Assembly (NCBI GenBank): GCA_017308575.1
Contig: JAFKEQ010000004.1
Span: 62,001-126,000, forward strand
Length of the DNA: 64,000 bases
Direction: 5' to 3'
DNA from: Afipia sp.
GTDB lineage: Bacteria; Pseudomonadota; Alphaproteobacteria; Rhizobiales; Xanthobacteraceae
Of the stretch, positions 28,048-36,758 are shown piece by piece (within the stretch, counting starts at the first letter, position 1; each line of letters starts with the position of its first letter). A program made the translations under genes and the position numbers. The notes under the pieces were generated by a model. That model was not told the origin of the DNA and did not search any database. It saw only the letters and a program-made list of their open reading frames with translations.

Positions 28048-29310
28048 CTAGCTGCCGGATGCCGCACGATCGATGAACAGGCTGCCCTTGGTGACGATCT
28101 GTTCACCCGGAGACAGGTTGTCCTTCACTTCGACCAGATCGCCATTGGCGAGGCCGACCTTGATCTGCCGCAGCTCGATGGACCTGTCGTCGCGCACGAC
28201 CCAGACCCGCACCTGATCGCCTTCATAGATCAGCGCCTGCTTCGGCACACCGATGCCCTGCCGGTCGCCGGCCGAATAGATCGTCACGTTGGCAAACATT
28301 TCCGGCTTCAGTGCACCGTCGGGATTGTCGATGGTGGCGCGCACCATGAGACGGCGGGAAGCCGGATCGATGGCCGCCGACACATAGTTGATGCGGGCAT
28401 TCATGACGCGTCCCGGAAATGCCAGCACGCTGAATGCGATCTCCTGCCCGACCTCGATCGCCGGAGCTTCGGTTTCGCGGACGAAGGCGGTGAGCCAGAC
28501 CGTCGACAGATCGCCGATCACGAATACCGGATCGCTCGCGCCTGCGGTGACGTATTGCCCGGGGCCGACCTTGCGCTGCACGACCGTGCCGGCGATCGGC
28601 GAGAAGATGGTCGTTTCCGGATCGATACGGCCCTTCTCCTGGAAGGTATTGATCGCCGCTTCGGTGAGACCGAGGATGCGCATGCGGTTGCGCGCGGCCT
28701 CCAGCGCGGTTTCGCTCGAGCGCATGTCGTTCTGCGCGGAGGTCAGAGCCGCCTGCGACTGCTGATAGTCCTTCAGCGGCACCGCCTTGCCGTCATAGAG
28801 ATCGTGTGCGCGCTTGTCCTGGATCTGCGCCAGTTCGAGCTGCGACTTGGCCTTGTTGTAGCCCGTCACCGCGGTAATGAAGTCGTTCTGCGCCTGCACA
28901 TTGTCCGGCGCTTCGATCACGAACAGCGCCTGACCTTGCGTCACGCGGTCGCCGGGCCGGGCCAGCAGTTTGGTGACGCGGCCAGCATAGGGCGAGAACA
29001 CAGGCGTCGCGCGATCTTCATCGACGGCAATCTTGCCCTCGGTGACATGCTCCGCGCGAAACGAACGCTCGACCACCGGCTGAACGGTAAGGCTCGCCCA
29101 CTCCGCCGCCGTCGGCGTGTAGCGCATCAGACCTTTCCGCGACTGGCTGGAAATCTCGGAGTGATCCTTCGACTCGCTGCCGCTCCGCGTCAGGCCGAAT
29201 GCGGCCAGACCGGCAATCACAACGACACCGGCGCCAATGGCCAGCCGCTTGCGGGGCATGGCCTTCATCTGGGCAATCAGCGTGCTCACTCTGGTTGTCT
29301 TCCCGGTCAT
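28048..29310 (-). CDS. RND efflux periplasmic adaptor subunit (CzcB/CusB type)
   Basis: This 420-residue membrane-fusion protein links the RND pump encoded next to it to an outer-membrane channel. A membrane anchor lies at about residues 23-42 (LAIGAGVVVIAGLAAFGL). The lipoyl/barrel halves are visible: VFSPYAGRVTKLLARPGDRVTQGQALF near 120-145 and TIFSPIAGTVVQRKVGPGQYV near 235-255, flanking a helical hairpin with QSQAALTSAQNDMRSSETALE. There is no N-terminal Cys-rich metal-binding extension. It heads the two-gene operon; a TolC-like gene faces it from the other side. Confidence 0.93.
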   Translation of the reverse strand: MTGKTTRVSTLIAQMKAMPRKRLAIGAGVVVIAGLAAFGLTRSGSESKDHSEISSQSRKGLMRYTPTAAEWASLTVQPVVERSFRAEHVTEGKIAVDEDRATPVFSPYAGRVTKLLARPGDRVTQGQALFVIEAPDNVQAQNDFITAVTGYNKAKSQLELAQIQDKRAHDLYDGKAVPLKDYQQSQAALTSAQNDMRSSETALEAARNRMRILGLTEAAINTFQEKGRIDPETTIFSPIAGTVVQRKVGPGQYVTAGASDPVFVIGDLSTVWLTAFVRETEAPAIEVGQEIAFSVLAFPGRVMNARINYVSAAIDPASRRLMVRATIDNPDGALKPEMFANVTIYSAGDRQGIGVPKQALIYEGDQVRVWVVRDDRSIELRQIKVGLANGDLVEVKDNLSPGEQIVTKGSLFIDRAASGS

Positions 29311-29422
29311 TCGGCTATCGATGGTTCATGCGACCTGCTGCCGCAGCATGACAGCTATTAGTTCCACTTCCTTGCTCAGGACAATCGAAAACCGCGGGGA
29401 TAGACATTATTTTCGGTTAACG

Positions 29423-30820
29423 TCATTTATTGGCCGGCCATAGCGGTTGCTGGGAACCGAGAGGCACAGCCGGGCGGTCCCAACAGGCTGGCGTCGCCGA
29501 CATGACCGCAGCATGACGAACCGATTGCAGCGCACCAAAGCCGGACGGACTTTGTTGGATAAATGGCAAAATAGCGTCCGCGCCGATATCGGACGCCGCC
29601 AATCCCTCGCCCAGCTGTCCCAAATCCCGGAGCCAGCGTCCGGTCTGCGCCAGCGAGACCTGAACATGCCAGCTTCCGCCTTCCCGGGCCTGCCGGAGCC
29701 GGGCCATCATCGCGCCGAAGGCCATGAGATAACCGGTCGCGTGATCGAGGATCTGCATCGGCAGTTCCTTCGGCCCAGCGATGCCGGCGGCCTGCCCTTC
29801 CGCATGATTGAAGCCGGTGGACGTCTGCACCAGCGAATCGAAGCCGCGCCGCTCCGCCCATGGACCGGCATGGCCGTAGGCGGACAGCGAGACATAGACG
29901 ATGCCGGGGCTGATCCGCGCGGCGTCCTGCGGCGAGAAGCCGAGAGCCGCGATGGCATGCGGACGATAGCCTTGCGAGAAAATATCCGCCTCCGCCAGCA
30001 GGGCGCGCAATGTGTCCCTGCCCGTTTCGGTCTTGAGATCGGCAAAGCTTGAGAGCTTGCCGCGCCCGGTATCGATGACCAGCCATGGAATCGACGGCAG
30101 GTTCGGCGAGGAGATCAGCATCACGTCAGCGCCGTGCGCGGTCCATGTGCGGCCCGCGACCGGCCCCGCGATGACGCGCGACAGATCGAGCACGCGCAAA
30201 CCGGACAACGGACGATCGCCCTTTGGCCATGGACGTGGCGCGGCTTCGCCGATTTTCTCGATGGTGAACAGCGGCAACCGTTCGAGCGCCTGCGCCTGCG
30301 GCGTCGCCATCCATTCGTCATGCGAGCGCATCATCGAGACCACACCGCCGCCTGCATAAGCCGCCGTCTCGAATGCTTCGCCATTCCATTGCATCAATGC
30401 GCGCTGCACATCGTCGCGCTCCGGCTTGCAGCTCAAGACTTTGCAAATGTTGTCACGATGATGCGGAAAGTTTGTGTGCAGCCGGACGAAGCGTCCATCG
30501 CCGGTGTTGTAGACGCCCGCGATGGCATCCCATGCCGGTGGTGGCGGCTTGTCATCCACGCGCAGATAGCGTTCGCTGCGGCACTCGACCGCCGCATGCA
30601 TCATATCCACCGACACGGCCTGCCCTTCGCCGCTGCGCGCCTTCCAGACCTCAGCCGCAGCAAGACCTGCGGCGGCAATCGTGACCTGCGCGGCCGCACC
30701 GACGCGAAACGACGACGGCAGGATCGGCTCCTTGCCGGTCAGCGTGACGGCATCAAGCGCGGACGGATCGCCGCCGGCAAACGTCCACAGGTCCGTCAGG
30801 ATGTCTTGGGGAATTTTCAT
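29423..30820 (-). CDS. Family III (CaiB/BaiF) CoA-transferase with permuted domain order
   Basis: This 465-residue protein transfers CoA between carboxylic acids. The canonical N-lobe starts unusually late, at about residue 208 (LSGLRVLDLSRVIAGPVAGR), and continues to the catalytic region LPMQILDHATGYLMAFGA, where the Asp corresponds to the acyl-accepting aspartate. The residues before it (about 35-200) look like the C-lobe of the family, starting FRVGAAAQVTIAAAGLAAAEVWKARSGEGQ and continuing GDGRFVRLHTNFPHHRD, so the order looks circularly permuted or partially duplicated. It is a single-gene unit with a palindromic repeat upstream. The substrate is unknown. Confidence 0.82.
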   Translation of the reverse strand: MKIPQDILTDLWTFAGGDPSALDAVTLTGKEPILPSSFRVGAAAQVTIAAAGLAAAEVWKARSGEGQAVSVDMMHAAVECRSERYLRVDDKPPPPAWDAIAGVYNTGDGRFVRLHTNFPHHRDNICKVLSCKPERDDVQRALMQWNGEAFETAAYAGGGVVSMMRSHDEWMATPQAQALERLPLFTIEKIGEAAPRPWPKGDRPLSGLRVLDLSRVIAGPVAGRTWTAHGADVMLISSPNLPSIPWLVIDTGRGKLSSFADLKTETGRDTLRALLAEADIFSQGYRPHAIAALGFSPQDAARISPGIVYVSLSAYGHAGPWAERRGFDSLVQTSTGFNHAEGQAAGIAGPKELPMQILDHATGYLMAFGAMMARLRQAREGGSWHVQVSLAQTGRWLRDLGQLGEGLAASDIGADAILPFIQQSPSGFGALQSVRHAAVMSATPACWDRPAVPLGSQQPLWPANK

Positions 30821-30862
30821 GGCAGGATCAATCAGAGAGGATTATCTCACAACCGTACTGCC

Positions 30863-30942
30863 GTCATTGTGAGGAGCGCAAGCGACGAAGCAATCCAGCT
30901 TTCTTCGCAAGAATGGATTGCTTCGCTTCGCTCGCAATGACG
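30863..30942. repeat. REP-like palindromic element, family A (copy 1)
   Basis: An inverted repeat runs from GTCATTGTGAGGAGCG to CGCTTCGCTCGCAATGAC with a central GAAGCAATCCA/TGGATTGCTTC pairing. Near-identical copies occur at 39440-39521 and 58156-58244. It lies between the dnaE2 3' end and the CoA-transferase 5' end. Confidence 0.85.
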
Positions 30943-30954
30943 AGAGCTTAATGC

Positions 30955-33900
30955 CTAGTGGAAATCACGCGACCGCGGCAGGATGCGCACATTGCGGGGG
31001 TGATGCATCTTGTGCGCGGGGCTGCCGTCGCGCGCGGGCAGTTCCTCCGGCAGCGGATCGATCACATCCGCACCATCCGGCAGGATAGGTTTACCGCTCA
31101 AGGCATCGTTGGCGAGGCTCATCAAATCGTGTGAGCGGTCGATCAGCCGTTCGGCCACCAGATGCACGACTTGATCCGGGCTGCTCTGGATCGTGCCGTG
31201 CACCTCGATCAGCCGCGATCCCATCACCTCCTTGCGGAATGTCTCCATCACCTTCGGCCACACCACGATATTGGCAATTCCGGTTTCGTCTTCCAGAGTC
31301 ATGAACACCACGCCCTTGGAACTGCCCGGCCGTTGACGGACCAGAACCACACCGGCGCAGCGCACGCGCCGTTTGTCATTGGCATGCGAAACATCATTGC
31401 ATGCAACAACATCTTCGCGCGCGAACATCGTGCGCAGGAACTGCATCGGATGTCCCTTCAGGGACAGACGGATGGTCTGATAATCGGCCACCACCTGCTC
31501 CGGCAGCGGCATAAGGGGCAGCGGCTGCGCGGCCTCGTCCGGCTGCTCGCGCGCCGCCGCGCTTTCGAACAGCGGCAACGGCACATCGTCCGGCAAGCGT
31601 CGTACCGTCCACAGCGCCTCGCGCCGATCGAGACCGAGCGAGCGGAACGCATCGGCATCCGCCAGCAGGATCAGCGCCCGCTTCGGCAGTTTCGTCTCGC
31701 GGGCAAAGTCTTCCAGTGACGTGAAAGGCTTTCGCGCTCGTGCGGCGACGATGCGCTGGTCCCAGTAATCCTCGCGTGGCTTCTTCCTGCCACGCGATTC
31801 CGCAGGCTTGCTTTTCTCCAACTCTTCTTCATCCGGATCGTAGACGTCGAAGCCGTCGATCTGCCGGAAGCCGAGCCGCACCGCGCAATGATCCCGAGGG
31901 CCGGATGTTTCTTCCAGTGTGTTCTGTCCGAAGCTGTGCGACACGTCGATTTCGCGCACATCGACGTTGTTGCTACGCGCGTCGCCGACGATCTGCGCCG
32001 GCGCATAGAATCCCATCGGCTGCGAATTCAGCAGACCGCAGCAGAACGCGTCCGGATGATAGTGCTTGATCCATGACGAGACATAGACAAGCTGCGCGAA
32101 CGCCGACGCGTGGCTTTCGGGAAATCCATAGCTGCCGAAACCCTTGATCTGATCGAAACAGCTTTGCGCGAATTTCGGATCATAGCCGCGCGCGATCATG
32201 CGTCCGACCATGCGGTCCTCAAACTTCGGCATGGTACCGACATTGCGAAAGGTCGCCATGGCACGGCGCAGACCATTGGCTTCTGCAGACGTGAAATCCG
32301 CCGCCGCCATGGCGATGCGCATGGCCTGCTCCTGAAACAGCGGCACGCCGAGCGTCTTTCGCAACACGTCTTTCAGTTCATTCTTGTTGCCGCCCTTCGG
32401 ATACGGATATTCGATCTCCTCCGGCTTCATCTGCCGCCGTTTCAGGTACGGATGCACCATGTTGCCCTGGATCGGCCCCGGCCGGACAATGGCGACCTCG
32501 ATGACGAGATCATAAAACGTGCGCGGCTTCAGCCGCGGCAGCATGTTCATCTGCGCGCGGCTCTCGACCTGAAACACGCCGAGGGATTCGCCCCGACACA
32601 GCATGTCGAAGACCGGGCCGCTATCCTTGCTCTCCGCCTTGATGTCCGAAAGCTGGTAGCGCGCGCCCTTGTGATCCGCGATCAGATCGAAGCACTTGCG
32701 GATGCAGGTCAGCATGCCGAGCGCCAGCACATCGACCTTCATCATCTTCAGCGCGTCGATGTCGTCCTTGTCCCATTCGATGAAGGTGCGATCGGCCATC
32801 GCGGCGTTGCCGATCGGCACATAAGTGTCGAGACTGTCCTGCGTCAGCACATAACCGCCGACATGCTGCGACAGGTGGCGCGGAAACTCGATCAGTTCGG
32901 TGGCGAGTTCGACAGCGCGGCGGATCATCCCGTTCTGCGGATCGAACCCCGCCTGTCTGATCTGCGTGTCGCTGACGCCGGTGCCCCAGCTTCCCCACAC
33001 CGTATCGGCCAGTGCGGCGGTGACGTCCTCCGTCAGGCCGAGCGCCTTACCGACATCGCGGATGGCGCTGCGCGGCCGATAGTGGATGACGGTGGCGACA
33101 ATCGCCGCGCGATGGCGGCCATAGCGGCGATAGACATACTGCATCACCTCCTCGCGCCGCGAATGCTCGAAATCGACGTCGATGTCGGGAGGCTCGAGCC
33201 GCTCTTCGGAGATGAAGCGTTCGAACAGCACGTCCGTTTCCGCCGGATTCACCGAGGTGATGCCCAGCATGTAGCAGACTGCCGAATTCGCCGCGGAGCC
33301 GCGCCCCTGACACAGGATGTTCTGGCTGCGGGCATATTGAACGATGTCATGCACCGTCAGGAAGTAATGCGCGTAGCCGAGCTTCTCGATCAGGCGCAGT
33401 TCCTTGTCGATGGTCGCTTGCAATTTCTCGTCGATGCCGCCGGGGAAATAATGCCGGATTCCCGCATTGGTCAGATCCGTCAGATGTTCCTGCGCGGTCT
33501 TTCCCGGCGGCACGGGTTCATCGGGATACTGATACTTCAATTCGTCGAGCGTGAAGGTGATGCGATCCGCAAACCGCATGGTTTCCTCGATCGCCTCCGG
33601 CAGATCGCGGAACAGCCGCGCCATCTCGTAGCCGGGCTTCATGTGCCGTTCGGCATTGGCCTGCAATTTCTTGCCGACGGCATGGATCGTGGTCTTCTCA
33701 AGGATGCAGGTCAGCACATCCTGCAGTGGCCGCCGCGCGGGATGATGATACAGCACCTCGTTGGTGGCGAGCAGCGGCACCCGCGCCGTCGCCGCAATCC
33801 GATACAGCCGCGACAGACGCCGCGTATCGTCCCCGCGATACAGCAGGCTTGCGGCAAGCCAGACACCGTCAGCGCGGCTGCGCTTCAGCCGGTCGAGCAC

Positions 33901-34329
33901 CTTGAGCGCCTGAACCGATTCAAACCGGTGCGGCAACGTCAGAACCAATAATTGTCCCTCAGAAAAATCCAGAAGATCGGCGAGCGTGAGAAGACACTCG
34001 CCCTTCTCCGCCCGGAGTTTGCCCTGCGACAGCAACTGACAGAGGCGGCCATAGGCGGCGCGGTCGCGCGGATAGACCAAAATGTCCGGCGTACCGTCAG
34101 TGAAAACGAGGCGCGCGCCGATCAGCAGTCGCGGCTTATGCTTGACGTCAGGGTTTGCCAACTCGCTGTAGGCGCGCACCACGCCGGCCAGCGTGTTGCG
34201 GTCGGCTATGCCGATCACCGGCAGGCGATGTTCGCTGGCCTCGTGCACATAGTCCTGCGGCTGCGATCCGCCGCGCAGGAACGAGAAATTGGTGGTGATG
34301 CCGATTTCCGCATAGTCGGTGATCTTCAT
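30955..34329 (-). CDS. dnaE2: DnaE2, error-prone DNA polymerase of the ImuABC mutasome
   Basis: This C-family DNA polymerase (1124 residues) performs mutagenic translesion synthesis together with ImuA and ImuB. The N-terminal PHP domain starts YAEIGITTNFSFLRGGSQP. The catalytic palm carries PPDIDVDFEHSRREEV, with acidic residues at 382-386 coordinating the metals. HhH and OB-fold parts follow (RCAGVVLVRQRPGSSKGVVFMTLED near 1000). The ATG at 34329 overlaps the imuB stop by 4 bp (ATGA); an extended frame to 34353 would add only 8 residues. Expression is expected to be SOS-induced through the LexA box upstream of imuA. Confidence 0.97.
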   Translation of the reverse strand: MKITDYAEIGITTNFSFLRGGSQPQDYVHEASEHRLPVIGIADRNTLAGVVRAYSELANPDVKHKPRLLIGARLVFTDGTPDILVYPRDRAAYGRLCQLLSQGKLRAEKGECLLTLADLLDFSEGQLLVLTLPHRFESVQALKVLDRLKRSRADGVWLAASLLYRGDDTRRLSRLYRIAATARVPLLATNEVLYHHPARRPLQDVLTCILEKTTIHAVGKKLQANAERHMKPGYEMARLFRDLPEAIEETMRFADRITFTLDELKYQYPDEPVPPGKTAQEHLTDLTNAGIRHYFPGGIDEKLQATIDKELRLIEKLGYAHYFLTVHDIVQYARSQNILCQGRGSAANSAVCYMLGITSVNPAETDVLFERFISEERLEPPDIDVDFEHSRREEVMQYVYRRYGRHRAAIVATVIHYRPRSAIRDVGKALGLTEDVTAALADTVWGSWGTGVSDTQIRQAGFDPQNGMIRRAVELATELIEFPRHLSQHVGGYVLTQDSLDTYVPIGNAAMADRTFIEWDKDDIDALKMMKVDVLALGMLTCIRKCFDLIADHKGARYQLSDIKAESKDSGPVFDMLCRGESLGVFQVESRAQMNMLPRLKPRTFYDLVIEVAIVRPGPIQGNMVHPYLKRRQMKPEEIEYPYPKGGNKNELKDVLRKTLGVPLFQEQAMRIAMAAADFTSAEANGLRRAMATFRNVGTMPKFEDRMVGRMIARGYDPKFAQSCFDQIKGFGSYGFPESHASAFAQLVYVSSWIKHYHPDAFCCGLLNSQPMGFYAPAQIVGDARSNNVDVREIDVSHSFGQNTLEETSGPRDHCAVRLGFRQIDGFDVYDPDEEELEKSKPAESRGRKKPREDYWDQRIVAARARKPFTSLEDFARETKLPKRALILLADADAFRSLGLDRREALWTVRRLPDDVPLPLFESAAAREQPDEAAQPLPLMPLPEQVVADYQTIRLSLKGHPMQFLRTMFAREDVVACNDVSHANDKRRVRCAGVVLVRQRPGSSKGVVFMTLEDETGIANIVVWPKVMETFRKEVMGSRLIEVHGTIQSSPDQVVHLVAERLIDRSHDLMSLANDALSGKPILPDGADVIDPLPEELPARDGSPAHKMHHPRNVRILPRSRDFH

Positions 34330-35915
34330 GCGAACACCCCATGGACGAACCATTTGGGATCGATGCGCTCACCCTTGTCGTCAAAAAGTTCGCTCTCGTA
34401 GAGACCGTCGCGATAAATCCAGAACCGCAAACCTTCCGTGTCCTCGACGCGGAAATAATCGCGCGTGAAGGTGGATGTCCCGTTCTTCCACCACTCCATC
34501 GCAATACGCTCCGGGCCTTCCACCCGCACAACGTCATGCGTGGCGCGCCGCCATGTGAACCGGCGCGGCGGCCGATCCGGGATCGTCGCCAACGGCACGT
34601 CGATGATTTCCGGCCGCTCGAACATCCGCAATGGACGCAGCGGCGGTTCTTTATCAACGCGTTCAGGCCATGCGGTAACCGATGCAGCAGCAAGATGCTG
34701 CTGCGCCGGCACCGGTAGCGCCGCGCGTTCGGGAATATGCGTGTCCTGCGGCAGATGCACCACGACGCGCGCGCGGCCGAGCCGCGCGGCAAGACGATCC
34801 ACCAGCGCCGCGACCTCGTCATTATCCTGTGCTCGGCTATCGAAATCGCGCTGCTCCTGCACCACGATCTCGACATGGCTGGCGGAGAGCCGGATCAGAT
34901 CGAAGCCGAAGCCGGGATCGAGCGGATCGGCCAGCGCATCCAGCCGTTCGCGGAACAGGCGGTTGATCATCTCCGCTCGGGTGACGGGCTGGCCTGTGTC
35001 CACCGTGATGGTGCGCACTGCGCCGTCGGTGCGGAAGAAACTCGCATCCAGCCGCCGCGCGCCTTTGCCCTGTTTGTCCATCGCCGCGACCAGCATCTGC
35101 GCAAGACCTGAGAGGATCGACGCGATCACGGTGTCGGTGGCGACCGGCTCGGGGAAACGCTTTTCCACCATGAAATCCGGCAGTGGCTTGCGTGGCGAGA
35201 TCGGCGCATCGCCCTGCCCCAGCGCCTGCTGCAACAGGCTGACGAAACCGGCACCGAACCGCGCGGCAAGTTCATGCGGCGCGCGCGCGGCGACATCGCC
35301 GATGGTTTTGAGCCCGGCGCGGCGCAGGCCGCGCGTGATCGCGTCATCCGCCCCGAGCGCGAACACCGGCAGCGCACCGACGGCGCGCGCCTCCTCGCCA
35401 TCGTGAACAATGCAGCTTCGCGCCGCCCGCGTCATGGTCCGCGCGCAGACCGGCGTCGAGGCGATCGCCGCATTGACCATGAAACCCTGCCGGTCGAGCG
35501 CTTCGCAGACCATGCGCAGCATGTTCGCTTCGCCGCCGAACAGATGCGCGCAGCCGCTGATGTCCAGAAACAGACCGTCCGGCGGATCGAGCGCCACCAG
35601 CGGCGTGAAGCGGTCGCACCAGTCGGCGATGGCGTTGAGCAGTTTTGCGTCTGCGGCTTCGTCGGCGTCGAACACCTGCACGTCGGGACAGACCGCCCGT
35701 GCATTGGCCAGCGGCAAGCCTTCATCGAGACCGAATTTGGCGGCGGCCTCGTTCAGTGCGGTGATCTGCAACGCGTTGTTCAGCTTGCCGACGACGACAC
35801 ATGGCTGCGTGTCATCCAGCGCGCCGTCGCCCGGTAACCGTTTCAAGCGATCTGTTGGCAGGCGCGGCAGCCACAAGCCGAGAATGCGCCGCCCCTTCGC
35901 GGAAGGCACCTTCAT
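34326..35915 (-). CDS. imuB: ImuB, Y-family-like mutasome scaffold protein
   Basis: This 529-residue protein is related to DinB/UmuC polymerases but acts as a hub that recruits DnaE2 and the beta clamp. The first acidic metal-binding motif of active Y-family polymerases is missing: the N-terminus reads GLWLPRLPTDRLKR. A later DGLFLDISGCAHLFGG replaces the usual SxDE, consistent with lack of polymerase activity. The ATG at 35915 has GGAG 10 bp upstream and places the conserved start near residue 8. It overlaps the end of imuA by 104 bp, and its stop overlaps dnaE2 by 4 bp, so all three genes are translationally linked. Confidence 0.93.
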   Translation of the reverse strand: MKVPSAKGRRILGLWLPRLPTDRLKRLPGDGALDDTQPCVVVGKLNNALQITALNEAAAKFGLDEGLPLANARAVCPDVQVFDADEAADAKLLNAIADWCDRFTPLVALDPPDGLFLDISGCAHLFGGEANMLRMVCEALDRQGFMVNAAIASTPVCARTMTRAARSCIVHDGEEARAVGALPVFALGADDAITRGLRRAGLKTIGDVAARAPHELAARFGAGFVSLLQQALGQGDAPISPRKPLPDFMVEKRFPEPVATDTVIASILSGLAQMLVAAMDKQGKGARRLDASFFRTDGAVRTITVDTGQPVTRAEMINRLFRERLDALADPLDPGFGFDLIRLSASHVEIVVQEQRDFDSRAQDNDEVAALVDRLAARLGRARVVVHLPQDTHIPERAALPVPAQQHLAAASVTAWPERVDKEPPLRPLRMFERPEIIDVPLATIPDRPPRRFTWRRATHDVVRVEGPERIAMEWWKNGTSTFTRDYFRVEDTEGLRFWIYRDGLYESELFDDKGERIDPKWFVHGVFA

Positions 35916-36591
35916 CGCAATTCCACTCCATGATCCAGCGTCCGGTCTGGCCGTGACGGTTACGGACAAGCTGCGTGTCCAGCATCGGCGCGCCCCAGGC
36001 TTCCGTTGCGGATGATGACGGCGCGCTGTGCACCACCCAGCGTGTCTCCGCCGTACTCGCCGATGGCGCCGCCGCGGTGCGCAGCACGAGGCACGACACG
36101 TTCGAGGCGCGCGCGGCCAGCGTCAGCCTGCGGCTCGCGACCAGATCGAGCGCCCGCACCTCGCCCCAGACATCCAGCACCACCGCGCCGAGCGCATCAC
36201 AGGCTAGCGCATCGGCGGCGGCGCGCAGCGCGGCTTCCGCATCCGCCGCACGCACGGTCACCAGCAGGCGCGGATCAAGGCCGAGTTCATTCAGCCCGCT
36301 CATGGAGAGCGCGCCGGATTCCCGCTCCGCGAAATCCTGCCGCACCCAGACCAGCGGACGCCGTCCGGCGAGCCGATGCGCAAGCCCCGCAATGAAGCCT
36401 GACGCCGCCGCGCCATGCCGCCCGCTTCCGGCGAACACCTCATGCAACGCGCCGCGCACGAGGCCGCCCTGCAACACAGCGTCCGCGCCCGCATGGCCAA
36501 GCGCCACACGCGCAAGATCGTCCGCGCCGCTTTCGAGATTGCCGATGGTCCTTTGCAGGGACGCGAGTGTGCTCATGCGCGCATGGATCAT
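35812..36591 (-). CDS. imuA: ImuA, RecA-like mutasome protein
   Basis: This 259-residue RecA/SulA-like protein is the first gene of the SOS mutagenesis cassette. The conserved LHEVFAGSGRHGAAASGFIAGL segment is at about 49-70, PLVWVRQDFAERESG at about 79-93, and GLNELGLDPRLLVTVRAADAEAAL at about 99-122. No intact Walker A (GxxxxGKT) is present, as usual for ImuA. The ATG at 36591 is chosen for its upstream AGGAG at 6 bp; an ATG five codons downstream lacks one. A GTTC-N7-GTTC SOS box is located 61-75 bp upstream of the start. It interacts with ImuB and DnaE2 in related species. Confidence 0.9.
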   Translation of the reverse strand: MIHARMSTLASLQRTIGNLESGADDLARVALGHAGADAVLQGGLVRGALHEVFAGSGRHGAAASGFIAGLAHRLAGRRPLVWVRQDFAERESGALSMSGLNELGLDPRLLVTVRAADAEAALRAAADALACDALGAVVLDVWGEVRALDLVASRRLTLAARASNVSCLVLRTAAAPSASTAETRWVVHSAPSSSATEAWGAPMLDTQLVRNRHGQTGRWIMEWNCDEGAFREGAAHSRLVAAAPANRSLETVTGRRRAG

Positions 36592-36651
36592 GCGCCGCTC
36601 CTGAAATTCCGTGCCGTCATCTTTCGGATTGAACGAATGACGGACTTATGT

Positions 36652-36666
36652 GTTCATGATATGTTC
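36652..36666. promoter_or_regulatory. SOS (LexA) box between imuA and the radical SAM/udgX genes
   Basis: GTTC at 36652-36655 and GTTC at 36663-36666 are separated by exactly 7 bp (ATGATAT), the alphaproteobacterial LexA operator GTTC-N7-GTTC. It lies 61 bp upstream of the imuA start and 93 bp upstream of the divergent radical SAM gene, so it could control both directions. Confidence 0.85.
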
Positions 36667-36758
36667 TAATATAAAGCTAAGAGGCCATGAGGAGTCAATC
36701 GGACTCTTGCAGACTCTTGGAAATCCTCTTTCCGCAATGAAAACAAAGAGATTCAGCC

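Noticed and set aside
32110..33951. 613-codon plus-strand frame opposite dnaE2
   Set aside because: Antisense shadow of the polymerase gene, without motif.
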